Notes: generated by a model from the sequence alone, not told the origin. Shown: positions 12,150 through 22,530, counted from the first letter of the stretch. The stretch is 64,000 bases of DNA from Chaetoderma sp. LZ-2023a (GCA_034401795.1 CM067374.1:98180860-98244859); one strand, 5' to 3'. Made by a program: numbers and translations.

Positions 12150-13973
12150 CATTATATGTATGAAGGTTTCCACAATTTTCTACTTGACACGAACATAGAT
12201 CCGTGTACTACTGCAGATATCTTGTGAATAAGGTGAATAATACCGCCTCCTTTGGAAATCATTACCAATATTCCTTTCAACAGCCATATCAGGCCAGATG
12301 CCATTAAAAGTGTCAGTGCTTTGACGAATTGCAAACTTGGCTTGTTGGAATGCAGTGTCTGCTTGGGGTTGTAGTTTTAACATGCTCAGAATCTAATCTG
12401 GCAACCACCATGCATAATTGTATCGGTTTGTGGCATAGAGGTCTGGTAATATATCAGCCTGTGTATGAATATGAAGGTTCTATTCACCATCACGCTCTGC
12501 CCGAAAATCTTTTAAACATGAGTTGAATGGCATCAAGAAACATGGACCAATAAATAAAGGTAGGGGATTGCCTCCCAAACATTTTTAGAAGATCGTCAAT
12601 TACTTTTTGTTGCTCTAACCAATGCATTGTGGATGTGATGAATAGTCTCACGAATACCTCTTACGTAAGAGTCAACCCTTTTGTTGCCCTCTGAAACTGT
12701 TTTCCTGACAACATTTCCTTGGTGGTAGCAGATGCATAGACTCCTGAATCAACCAGCGAATCCTTATGTCCACCATCACCACATAGCTTTCTGCTATAAA
12801 GCAGGAAGGTGTGTGAAAACCACCCAGGCCATATTACATGAGATGAAAACACATTTGTGAAGTCATCTGGTGACCAGTTTATTTGTCTTGCCTGTGCATA
12901 CATTTGTTGCTCCATTGTCTGAATAGAAAATATGTGTCCAAGTTGTTTGCAAATTTGCACACATCTTGACATTCATGTATATACAGTTGATAAAACCGTT
13001 GGATTTGCATCAATGAGTGGTGCATAACATGCAGCTGTAAGTGTCATTTATTGCTCAGCGAGATAAGAGTTACACTCTGTCCACATCAGGAGTACTTGCG
13101 GATCAAAACAATGGCATTGTCTGGCGTTGGTAAGATTCCTTTGGCTAATAACCTAACGAACACCAAGACACAAATTTGATTAAATTATAATGCTTTAATC
13201 TTAACATCGTCACAAAGTCTTGGTGATTTTAACAACTGAATTTCATCATAGCATGCACAGAATCCATGCGAATGTAGCTCTTCAACGAGATCCATAGCTA
13301 CAGTGAAGATGTACAGCAATGCGTAAGAAGATTTGTTCCACTAAACATTATGCACTCAGCAATAGCCAAACAACGTCGCATAATAGTAGGGTCCATTAAA
13401 TATTCTGAATCTAGCATTTAAGGTACTTTTTGTCAAATACGTTTTCTTAAGCGGGAGTGGTACCATGTCGTGTGATGCGTTTAGACTCAATTCTAATAAC
13501 CTAGGGTAATAATCAGTTCGTTTGATTGATCAATTTTATCTCTGAGGATAGATACTGCATGATTCAGAATTGCGTCAGGATTGTTCTCATCAAGAATTGT
13601 CAACGAAGCCTCAAGTTCAGCATTAATTTGATCTTCTTTCAGTTTAATTACACCCTTCACGGTATCAATTATTGATATTGCACTGCTAAGGATAATGTTA
13701 GACCACCTCTGTCCAGATTGTGCCATGCCCGTAATCCTGTCATCACAGTGTTTAAAAGACTGCTTTTAAACTTATTAGTTCTTAATTGGCATAATCTACA
13801 TGCTCATTTGGTAGATAAAGTTTGAAGTTATTTAGCAAATCTGACATTTTCCTTGTCTGATATTTATCAGAGATTAGCTTGTCATAGGCTTTGTTTAGGC
13901 CCCCGGAGGTACCACACAGACTCGTAGGTCTGCAGAGGTATCCCCGCAAGGGAGGCTCCTGTACACGAGACAT
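12150..13973 (-). pseudogene. DTD-motif family gene, copy 2, broken
   Basis: This is a second set of minus-strand fragments of the same family as at 5.9-9.2 kb, but from a different subfamily. Positions 12972-12661 read 'FSSHVIWPGWFSHTFLLYSRKLCGDGGHKDSLVDSGVY' and 'EMLSGKQFQRATKGLTL', equivalent to the G-FH...G-SGL-D-LV-SGV...ML-GK-FNR block. Positions 12383-12180 read 'FNGIWPDMAVERNIGNDFQRR', matching the family's downstream PxDxAxExxxxRDxK-type block. Frames at 13973-13782 and 13726-13493 ('DLLNNFKLYLPNE'; an amphipathic helical stretch) are probably further N-terminal parts. All frames are short and separated by stops. The right end is abutted by GC-richer sequence that belongs to the retrotransposon side. 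Confidence 0.5.
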
Positions 13974-14170
13974 AGCTATTTAGCATAATATAAGTTATTA
14001 TACCTCTAAGCTGAAAGGAAGAAGGCTATCTTAGACGAAAAAGTGATGTGCCTCACGCGGGCACTACTCCTAGTGCTATTTTCGGTGAGGAGTATTATCC
14101 TGGCGTGGACCGTCGTCGCTGAATCCTTGCGAGAGGCAAGTGCCTCGCGCAGGCCTCCATCTCGGGAAGG
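13895..14170 (-). other. Possible retroelement leader fragment flanking the left LTR
   Basis: The sequence left of the LTR is GC-richer than the pseudogene beyond it. Its LTR-proximal eight bases (CGGGAAGG on the plus strand) are identical to the eight bases inside the other LTR copy at 24611-24618. This would be expected if this stretch were the start of an internal region lying downstream of an LTR, rather than random host flank. No ORF or primer-binding site is clear. Confidence 0.3.
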
Positions 14171-16979
14171 TGTCGCCACGGCTTAAAGTGGGAGAAGAAT
14201 AGTAGGCAAAAATGGACCTACTCTAAAATTTCAAACAAAAATGCTGTAGAAAGAAAAGACCATACCTAGTGAGATTATGTCTATAGGGGTGCATACTGTT
14301 TTACGTGAAGACGGAACGGAAGATTCCAGATGGATTCCTTCATTACCGGCTTATGTGATTGCTAATATGCTGAATTAGTAGTTACCGCTTTATTTCTGCG
14401 GGCCTTCTGCTTTGCTTAATTTCGTTTAGTTGTTTTCAGAACAAGAATTAGTTTAGGCCACAACTGGCCGATATCTACCTAGCTATTAGACATGGCTGTC
14501 ACGGAGAACAGATGCCCGCGGACATCAATACTGTAGACAGCGCTCATACATGTTACTTAGCGGGATCTCCGAACTGGGTGAGAATCCGGACATTCCGCTT
14601 CGCAACCACATGAAACATTACAGGACATGGTTTACATTTCACGGAAGCATTATTAGGCCATATCTCCTATCGTTATGGTGGGGGTAAGAGACGAATGCAC
14701 GCTATAAATGTCCTTCCCGTAAGGGCGTGGCAGATCTGAATATCATGCCCAGACATTTTAACGGAATTCGGTGAGAATACGTATCTCGCACGTCACCGGG
14801 GCCTATGGAACTAACCGTTTAACCTGTCGTTAGGTTTATATACAAGTTGCCAGTTTTGCACTGCGGTGCGGGAGGGTTGTCAGTAAATAAAATAATAATT
14901 AATACATGTGTTTTCGCAGTGCTTTCCTACATTGGCTTAAAGTATTATCTACTAAGTATCCGAAGATACACGGGAATGTGTATGTGATACCGCACCCTAG
15001 CCATCACTGCTCGGAAACCCCAATAGTTTCCCAGAGTCGGATCAGCCCATGGTGCGGATAGGGACATCCAGACAATTAAGAAGCCACAAGGCTAAGAGGA
15101 ATATGAAGAGAGACAAAATCTTGAAGTTATGAGTCTTAACGGAGTGCGGGGATAGATTATCACACTGCTGGAAGAGAAGAGTATATTACACAGTATGTAA
15201 TGAAGAAATTGTCTCTAATCATTTTGAACCTATCCTATTGAGCTGAATAGAAAAGGTTTAGTCGGTAGCATGCCAGGCTAAACAGAGTTATAGCACAGAC
15301 AGCGACCTCAGTGAAAAATTGTTGGTGGCGGGAGAAAATGCTGTATATATAAATGTTGCTGTATAGTGTTTCCTACGTGCACTGCATCCTATATTTTCTA
15401 TAACTTAAGCAAAACGGATGGCCACTGGCCATATACGTAATCTAACCAGAACAAACAATACGGTGGCAATGATTAAGATACATATTGTAATACAGGTTAA
15501 CGAACCTACTATTGTGCGGTTAGAAACACATTGAGGAAAATGAGAATAACTATTTAACAAATACAGAAATTATAACTATCGGTCCGAAGACCGTCACGGT
15601 TCCTTTTAGTCATCGGAACCGTTAATACGGATATGAGATAGTTAACGAAACCTATATAGAGAAATAATTAAACGGTGAAGTATAGTTACTTGAATACTTG
15701 GTAGTCATTCCCAAGTTAGGCTACCGTGTCACTGAAATTGACACGTCAATCCGTAGTCGACATAAGATGATGCGCTATCCGGAAGCTGGAAAGTTCCCGC
15801 AGGCTGGTTCCCGCAAGGTGTTTTCCGCAAACAAGAGTCCCGTAAGAACGTTCATGGCGGGGGAAGGACATCACTTAGTGTTGTAGGCCTAATAGAATGT
15901 CTAACGAGCAGTCAGTAAAAGATACAATAGTACTACATGGTGAAGAAAGTTCCCATACACCGATGGCATGGATGGAAGGTGTAAACAACCCGATCACTAG
16001 CGGGGGTTGTTAGAGGCAAATGAAGATACAAAACAAAGCTTCACGGTGCTGGGTACGTCAACCAGCTCTGAAGACACACCGGGCAGAGTTTACTTGCTGC
16101 GGTCGAAAGTTTAAAGAACCTACACGATTGGTGCGGCGTCATTTGAAATACCACTTTTAGGCGTGGCTGGCAGATCCGGCGAGTCATCCATCAAAGAACA
16201 TCCTGCCTCTACATCTGTAGACTCACATATTCAGGCCACAAAGGCCTCGCCGCAAGTTTGTGTTCCAAATGTAGATGATCAAAAGTTCCAAATTACTCCC
16301 GCAGATGGGGAGTTACAAAAACTGTTTTAGTGTGGTGGGTTGGCTACCGGTAGCTACGGAAATTCGACAGAAACTGAAGTCATATGCGTAATATCTGTCG
16401 ATCGTAGCTAGCACAGGTCCAACCTGTTTGGCCCCTGGCCGAGGATGCTCTCGATTACTGGATCGCTTCTCCTTTTATACTCTCCGTGACATCACAGGCG
16501 CAGGCTTCATCCAATCATCGTTCGAGCAGCAGCCAATCAGCGCACAGCTAATAATAGCGTCGTCGAACGTTCTAGAAGATTCTAGAAGCTTTACGTCCAC
16601 GTGGTTATGACATCAGGGCAATATTTTGAAGATAATCAAGAATAGTTTTTCCTGGATAACTCAGCTATTTCTCAACCGATTTTGAACTGGTTTACAGATT
16701 TGGAAAGCCCGTCGAATTCTGATCTTGATTAATGCCAGATTTAACGGGAACAGACAATCAATAAGGATTACAGAGTACCAGCTCGGTACACTATAAGCGC
16801 CATCCTATCTAGGTCACAACTACGCGTTCCATAGAAACAGCGTCCCAGCGCGCGCATGTGCATAATGTGTTTTAATGAACTTAGTCATTTTTCGACATGC
16901 TCTCTCTCCCATAGGCCTATATACGCTTATAACTCTACCCAGAGGGGAGTGTTCAAGAAACCGGTCGATCCGAACTACA
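14171..16979 (-). repeat. Long terminal repeat, 3' copy of the minus-strand element
   Basis: A repeat of about 2.8 kb is found again at 24619-27436 in the same orientation, with by-eye identity in the low-to-mid 90s percent and several indels. On the minus strand it begins TGTAGTTCGG and ends CGTGGCGACA, giving canonical TG...CA ends. Relative to the other copy it lacks about 53 bp near the U3 start and 18 bp near 16278. It carries two extra stretches near 14548 (about 20 bp) and 15285-15340. U3 is about 0.5 kb and R-U5 would be over 2 kb, which is very long. Small open frames conserved in both copies (for example 15698-15886 plus) look incidental. Confidence 0.82.
16445..16587 (-). promoter_or_regulatory. 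LTR U3 promoter with heat-shock element (3' LTR copy)
   Basis: In minus-strand order there is a heat-shock element of five alternating GAA/TTC units with exact 5-bp phasing (16587-16565). Two CCAAT boxes follow (16533-16537 and 16511-16515 on plus), then a CRE-like TGATGTCA (16488-16495) and a TATAAAAGG box (16471-16479). The start site is expected near 16445. In this copy the CRE differs from the perfect TGACGTCA of the other LTR by one base. Confidence 0.75.
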
Positions 16980-18032
16980 CCACCCACTCCTAGTTTGACA
17001 TCCGTGGCAAACGATCACACATGGCGGATCAACGCATGGACGTACGCTAGGCGGGAATCATAGACTTCCCGGGTAGATGCATGGCCGGAGAGGAGTAGTG
17101 ACGCATAGACGCATATTCAAAAGACAGAGCACATAGAGGTGCCAAGAGGAGCGGAGTCATACTTTTAGTTTTCAATTTTTGACCTGGAATTATTTTTCCA
17201 GGCCTTTCTTTTTTGTGATCTTTTTATTATTAATATTACGGTGCGTGCTATAACTTTATTTAGTATATGATCCTAAACAATGGCTCACATGGGTGTTCCC
17301 GTTAGTGCGGATAATCATAATCTCCGCAAAGAACACCCAAGCTCCAACGTACCACAATTTTAGTTTATAAATATATATAAAAATATAATAACAAAAAGAC
17401 AATGTATATAAACATTACCTATGTAACATACCCCTATGAGGTATGTTTTTATTAATCACACCAAATTACTTGCGTAGGGGGGGGGGGGGGGGGGCCTACC
17501 CCGGGTAAATAAAGGGGCATGCAACATGTATCACCAAGTATTATTATTATATATATCTAAAATATCTATTTGCGGCCCGTCCTTGCAGGCTCTCGCTGAC
17601 CCCATATCCGTCCTGACGTCTAAGACAGGAAGAAAATTAATAAGAAAAATAAGATATATAATAATAACTTATAACTGGTTTATCAGGCAGCCTCAGCGTG
17701 GCTGAGACTGCATGACAATTTCACTGTGGGAGGTTGTATTCTTTACGTCGCACACAACGTTCTTACAACATTAGAGTCCGCAGTGCTCATTTTGTATGAG
17801 ACACAACCGGACACTTAAAGTGTGCGGCTGTGTAGGATAACCGGAGTCATCCTAGGGACGGGATTCAATTGATCAAACATATATAATAAGAAGAAAAGTA
17901 TGTCAAAAATAAATTAATAATTAACACATTTCCACGAATCGCCTATTAACATTTCTGCTGAATTACACATGATTACACCTCAGCAGCGAAATTTCCCCAT
18001 CGAGTTTAGGTCCCGCGATTGACGGTGGTAGG
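16980..18032 (-). other. 3' internal non-coding region of the retroelement
   Basis: There is no gene between the 3' LTR and the accessory ORFs. The stretch next to the LTR (minus strand AGGAGTGGG) is a weak candidate polypurine tract. A G run of 18 bases lies at 17477-17494, and AATAAA on the minus strand occurs near 17222-17227. Confidence 0.5.
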
Positions 18033-18830
18033 TCACGGTGAATGCACTGTCATTGCTGAAATGCTCTCATCATTGTTATTATTGGCACTGTCCGAAACAT
18101 CTGAAGTGATGGTGGCGGAAATATGGGCATCCATGATGTCTCTCACAGTTACCGCTGGTTCCAGGATATCAGTCTGTGTAGCAGCGGCAGTACTAGTAGT
18201 TGCCAATGTTGCTGATGTGGTGGTGACGGGAGCTGACGTGATGATGACAGTTGTAGCTGGCGTGGTGGTCGCGGTAGTTGTCGTGGTGCTGGCAGTGATC
18301 TGTACCATTGGCTGAAAACGTGGTGCGGGAACCGTGTATGGACGTTCTGGCGTGGTTCCCTTCCTGACTGCTGGGTCAGAAAGGCAAGGAGGCGGATGCC
18401 AAATAACATGGGTCGGAGCTACGCTGATTGTCACACGCTGTGATGGTCTCGGTCCTTCGTCTATGGTAAGTTCAGGTGGAGATGGAGACTGCGAATAATG
18501 GGAAATGTCTATCTCCACAGGTGTCGTAATCACCACTGAGATTGGCTGACTGGCTGCTACTGTCTGTGATTCTACAGTGGCGGGTGTGGTAACCGTAGCT
18601 GACTGGCTAGTAACTGATGCGGGAGCTGCCGCACTGGATTTTACAGGAGATTTCTGCTTCCTACTTTGCTTCAGGACTGGTGTGGATGAAGTGATAGGTA
18701 CCGGCGTAACACTTCCAGATGCAACTGCAGGCAGTATTGCATGTCTGGCTGTCGGTACATTACTTGCTGTAGCCGCGGGAAGACGATGTCCAATGGGATA
18801 TCTACGCGTGGTGTTTTTCGTGTGAGCCAT
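18033..18830 (-). CDS. Accessory ORF with histone H3 tail-like N-terminus (265 aa)
   Basis: The ATG at 18830 has a strong context (A at -3, G at +4). After Met removal the protein starts AHTKNTTRR. Against the animal H3 tail ARTKQTARK it matches at A1, T3, K4, T6 and R8, with conservative changes at position 5 (Q to N) and 9 (K to R). Past position 9 the similarity fades to scattered Arg, Pro and Ala. The rest is low-complexity and rich in Ser, Thr, Pro, Ala and Val, with a Thr-rich tract around residues 175-225 and an acidic, Asn-rich end. No enzymatic domain, signal peptide or membrane segment is seen. The start overlaps the preceding ORF (19189-18671) by 160 bp in another frame. It lies after pol, where some retroelements carry accessory or envelope genes. 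Binding of H3-tail readers is inference. The open frame contrasts with the broken pol. Confidence 0.6.
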   Translation of the reverse strand: MAHTKNTTRRYPIGHRLPAATASNVPTARHAILPAVASGSVTPVPITSSTPVLKQSRKQKSPVKSSAAAPASVTSQSATVTTPATVESQTVAASQPISVVITTPVEIDISHYSQSPSPPELTIDEGPRPSQRVTISVAPTHVIWHPPPCLSDPAVRKGTTPERPYTVPAPRFQPMVQITASTTTTTATTTPATTVIITSAPVTTTSATLATTSTAAATQTDILEPAVTVRDIMDAHISATITSDVSDSANNNNDESISAMTVHSP

Positions 18831-19189
18831 TTTCTCGGTTGGGAGAACCTTGTCCGGGAGCCTAGATTCGAACCGAGTGGCAAGAACGGCACGATCCTCG
18901 TTCTCTTCCCCCAGGAACTAACGTCACTTCCAATACACGATGATGATGATGGAGTGTGTGAGTGATGCCATAGCGAGTAGCGGTGTAGAGGTACTGGCAC
19001 GTCACACAAAAAGGCTGACTGAAAGAGATGATCCTTATTAATATGAAGGGTGCAGTCGGATTTCCTAGTGAAAGTTCTGGTACATGGCTCTCTGCCAGTC
19101 AACAATGAGTTACACGGGTACAGCTTTGGAACTGGCACCAATTCTTCTTCTTCGGAATCCGACACCGCGAGATCTTCAAGAAGTGACAT
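18671..19189 (-). CDS. Accessory ORF with atypical C2H2 finger (172 aa)
   Basis: The ATG at 19189 is about 190-215 bases downstream of an internal CRE-TATA promoter. The N-terminus is acidic ('DSEEEE'). At about residues 24-54 there is a finger-like unit with Cys-x9-Cys-x12-His-x4-His, and with the Phe and Leu at classical C2H2 positions ('TFTRKSDCTLHINKDH'). The Cys-Cys spacing of 9, instead of 2-4, is unusual. Beyond this the protein is Ser/Arg-rich with no recognised fold, and its C-terminal third overlaps the H3-tail-like ORF in another frame. It could be a regulatory or nucleic-acid-binding accessory protein. It could also be the 5' part of a spliced product joined to the next ORF; neither can be decided from sequence. 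Confidence 0.5.
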   Translation of the reverse strand: MSLLEDLAVSDSEEEELVPVPKLYPCNSLLTGREPCTRTFTRKSDCTLHINKDHLFQSAFLCDVPVPLHRYSLWHHSHTPSSSSCIGSDVSSWGKRTRIVPFLPLGSNLGSRTRFSQPRKWLTRKTPRVDIPLDIVFPRLQQVMYRQPDMQYCLQLHLEVLRRYLSLHPHQS

Positions 19190-19404
19190 CTCGTTCCCGC
19201 ATGGCAGTTAGTTGCGGGAACTTTGTTAAAAAACCTAATGTCCTATCTCTTCACGGTTTATAACTTTCCAGGCCAAATACAATAACAAAATAATAATAAG
19301 AAAAACAGCAGAATTTAGTTTGCTACACGAAAGAAGCCTAATGCTATGTTCTTCCCTGGTGTCGAGTTTTGATGGGAAGACAAAGTTTCAGAGCGCGCTT
19401 CCTC

Positions 19405-19434
19405 ATTTTATACTATTTGGTGACGTCACAGGCG
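19405..19434 (-). promoter_or_regulatory. Internal CRE-TATA promoter upstream of the accessory ORFs
   Basis: The minus strand reads GCCTGTGACGTCAC (perfect CRE TGACGTCA at 19421-19428), then 8 bases, then TATAAAAT (19405-19412). The LTR promoter has the same GCCTGTGACGTCAC block, then 7 bases, then TATAAAAGG. Predicted initiation is near 19380, with the first ATG downstream at 19189. It lacks the heat-shock element and CCAAT boxes of the LTR. Confidence 0.65.
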
Positions 19435-20958
19435 ACGGATGACCACACCTACAACGTTTTACAGGTGATTCGGCCATTCTTATGTGAATATTTCCTTGCT
19501 TTTCGCCTAGACGTCTTAGGAGTAATTCCTCCCATATAAGGGGAGTAGTTGTAACTATAGGAAGAATGGCTCGTCAAACCTGTCTTTATTTCGCACATTT
19601 AACAGCCTCCGATCAACATAGAAATGCGGTACTACTATGTCCTTGCGGCGCCTCACCTTTTAATTAGCATGAAGCGGTTTTCCAGGTTGGATGCTTCTAA
19701 ACTTGCCTATTCGAATTTTAGGCTGGAGTGCCTGATGGGGTGCGTGGGAGCCATGTGATGTCAGTGGTAATCTCCCGGACTCACCATCGCCACTCCTCCG
19801 TCATGCTGTGGTAGTTGCGTTTTTGGGCGGCTCTTTTGTTTCAAGCGTTTGATCCAACTCACTTAGTAGTAAATGTCACGTGGCTCTAAAAATCACATGG
19901 TTGATCGGAACTGTTGCTGAGATGTAGTCTGTTGCAGAGACGAGAGATAAAATATATATGTTACATCAAGATCTTTATAATGTCACGTATTTGCGCAAGT
20001 TATTTAACATGCGTCTTGGTAGGTGTCTGTAATAGGTAGATCTAAGCCCATTTTGATTATAGACCGGAACGCATGGGAGAGAATTTTTGAAATTCTCTCT
20101 GTGATTTTACTGCAGGATTTTTGATGCCGCTTTACTGGCCCGTGCGCTAATGATTTGTAGGATGATAGAGCAGTTGTGCTCTTAATCAAAAATTTAACAG
20201 TAAAGTTGCAAGTAATTTTTCTGTGTGGTTTAAATAGATCTATTCATGTTGTAGATCAACGTTACTGATTCCATCAAGATAGCTGTGTTTTCCGAGCGGG
20301 AGGGCTGGCCAAGCATTCTCCTTGATGGATAGAACTAGCTCCGTCCCGGCTTAGACCAAACATATTTGTCCCATTTTAGTAATGGCTAAATTACAGTACA
20401 ACTCGGAAACATGTGTGTCACAATTTTTATTATTACAATGCCGTCGTTCGGAGATTGTGAATACAGTCAAACTGAGTGTCTGTGTTTCTGTCATGTTGGT
20501 GATTTGAATCTGTTATGCGTGACTGGTTCTCTGTGGATGGTACTTGCACTGTGGTGATGGTGACGTGTTTATGGCCGCTGGGTGTGGGAGGTGGGAGGGA
20601 GAGGTGGCGTGAATGTCAACTTTATCGAACCATGAGGGTATTTCACTCTGTAATGGCCGAGCCCATGGGCAGGACAGAGTTACTTTAGAGTGAAGATTAT
20701 CTGTTGGATGCTGTCGTAACTTTGATCAAACCATTGTCGATTTCAACCTTTCCATAGCAAAATCCTACTCGTGACTGACGACAATGCGGGCATCTTGCTC
20801 TCTTAATAATATAGACTGTTATTACGTGTAGATGAAGTATGTAGTTTAGCTGTTTCCGTATGATGTCGGGAGAAACGGGTAGGGGAGGACGCTGGACAAG
20901 CATCTCTCCCGTGGTGCGTACTGTAGATGGCTGTGGTGTATTCCTGATATCCATATGA
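19435..20958 (-). other. Post-pol region with no recognisable integrase
   Basis: Minus-strand translation in all frames shows frequent stops. I see no HHCC zinc-binding motif and no DDE catalytic core where Ty3/gypsy elements normally carry integrase. A 133-codon frame at 21098-20697 overlaps the end of RNase H out of frame and contains 'CPHCRQSRVGFC'; it does not resemble integrase. Either integrase was deleted or has decayed beyond recognition, or the element relied on integrase supplied in trans. Confidence 0.6.
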
Positions 20959-22530
20959 TCAGTTCTCCCATAACTGGATAAGAAGGTGTGTGCGGGAGAT
21001 TTGATGGTCGTTGTCTGTTGATAATAATGCTGTTGTCGCGCCGATTCTGCTAAGGGCATCGGCATTTCCATGCAATTTGCCGGGATGGTGAACAACATTA
21101 AAGTTATAGGCCTGCAGGGATTCCTGCCATGTCGCTACCTGGCCCTCCAGATTTTTTAAGTTCCAGAGCCACTGTGGTGAGGCATAGTCTGTAAGGAGTG
21201 TAAAAGGGAGCATGTACAGGAAGTGTTTATAATATTTGACGAAATGGACCACTGCCAATAATTCTCGCTTGGTGGTTGCGTATCTTTTCTCCGTTTTATT
21301 CAGAGTATGCGAACCATAACCCAACACCTGCTCTGTTCTGTCTTTGGTGACCTGTGATAGAACTGCGCCGATAGCGAAAGCTGAGGCATCAGTGTCTAAG
21401 ATGAAATCGAGGTTTGGATTAGGGTGAGCAAGAATCGGGGCGGTCGTCAAGAGTTCCTTCAGCGCCTTGAATGAGCCTTCACACTCACTCATCCACTCAA
21501 AGGGTCGATCTTTCTCGGTGATCTGGTAGAGGGGTGAAGCAATCTCGCTGAAATGTCAGATATAACGGTGATAGTACTGGCATAAGCCAAGGAAACTCCG
21601 CGTCTCCATAACTGAAGAGGACTGTGGCCACTCTGCTACTGCCTTAGTTTTTGATGCCTGTGTAGCCACTCCATCACCGGACATGATGTGTCCCAGGAAC
21701 TCGACGCTCTGTCTGAAGAGATGACATTTTTTGGCTTTGAGTTTCAAATTGGCCATGCAGAAACGGGAAAGCACGGTGTCCAAATTGATTAAGGTTTGCT
21801 CAAACGTGGGTCCGAAGATGATTACATCATCGATGTAACAGAGACAGATCTCCCATTGCAGTATGGTTAATACCTGCTCAATGAGTCATTCAAAAGTTCA
21901 GGGAGCGTTGCACACCCCACAGGGCATCTGGCAGAATTGGAAAAGACCATCCCTACAAACGAATGCTGTCTTTTCCATCTCAGCTTCATCCATGGCTACT
22001 GGCCAGTAACCGCTAGCTAAATCAAGGGTACAAAACCACTTGGCTCCGGACAAGGAATCCAAGGCATGATCTATCTGGGGTAACGGATAAGCATCTTTAA
22101 CGCTACGATCATTAAGGCGGCGGTAGTCGATACAAAACCGCAAGGTTCCGTCCTTTTTGCCTGCTAGCACTATAGGGCTAGCCCATGGAGAAGCTGAGGG
22201 TTCGATAATACCAGTTCGCAACATGTCATTTACTTGTTGGTGTGCTTCCGCTTCTTTATGAATGGGAAGACGTTGTTCCGGTTGTCGTACTGGGCGATTA
22301 TTGCCTGTATCGATGGAGTGTCATACGAGATGAGTCTCTCCGAGATCCATATCCCCGGAGGAAAAACTATCGCAATATTTATGTAATAATTTCAAAATTT
22401 CTCGTTTTTGTGATTGCAATAATCCAATAGTGGCATGCAGATATAAATCGTGTAGATATTCGGGTAAATCATCAGTCAGCGGTGGTGTTGTATCAGAAAG
22501 TGCAGGTGTTTCCAGTGAAATTATATCCAC
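20959..22530 (-). pseudogene. Ty3/gypsy reverse transcriptase and RNase H (pol), broken
   Basis: From 22530 to 20959 one reading frame carries RT and RNase H. RT motifs include 'GIIEPSASPWASPIVL', 'LRFCIDYRRLND', 'TLDLASGYW' with the catalytic Asp, 'CGVCNAP', and 'CYIDDVIIFG' with catalytic YIDD at 21837-21826. These are followed by 'VEFLGHIMSGDGV' and 'TRSFLGLCQYYHRYI'. RNase H shows 'ILDTDASAFAIGAVLSQ', 'RYATTKRELLAVV', 'LLTDYASPQWL' and the C-terminal 'HGNADALSR'. All parts are in the same frame and are interrupted by three TGA codons, at 21898-21900, 21886-21888 and 21556-21558. The enzyme is therefore not made in full from this copy, although the motifs are well kept. The pol reading ends at 20959 without integrase. 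Confidence 0.9.

Noticed and set aside
15698-15886. 62-codon plus-strand frame conserved in both LTR copies as a gene
   Set aside because: Antisense to the element, conserved only because the LTRs are copies of each other, and it contains a frame-changing difference near the end.
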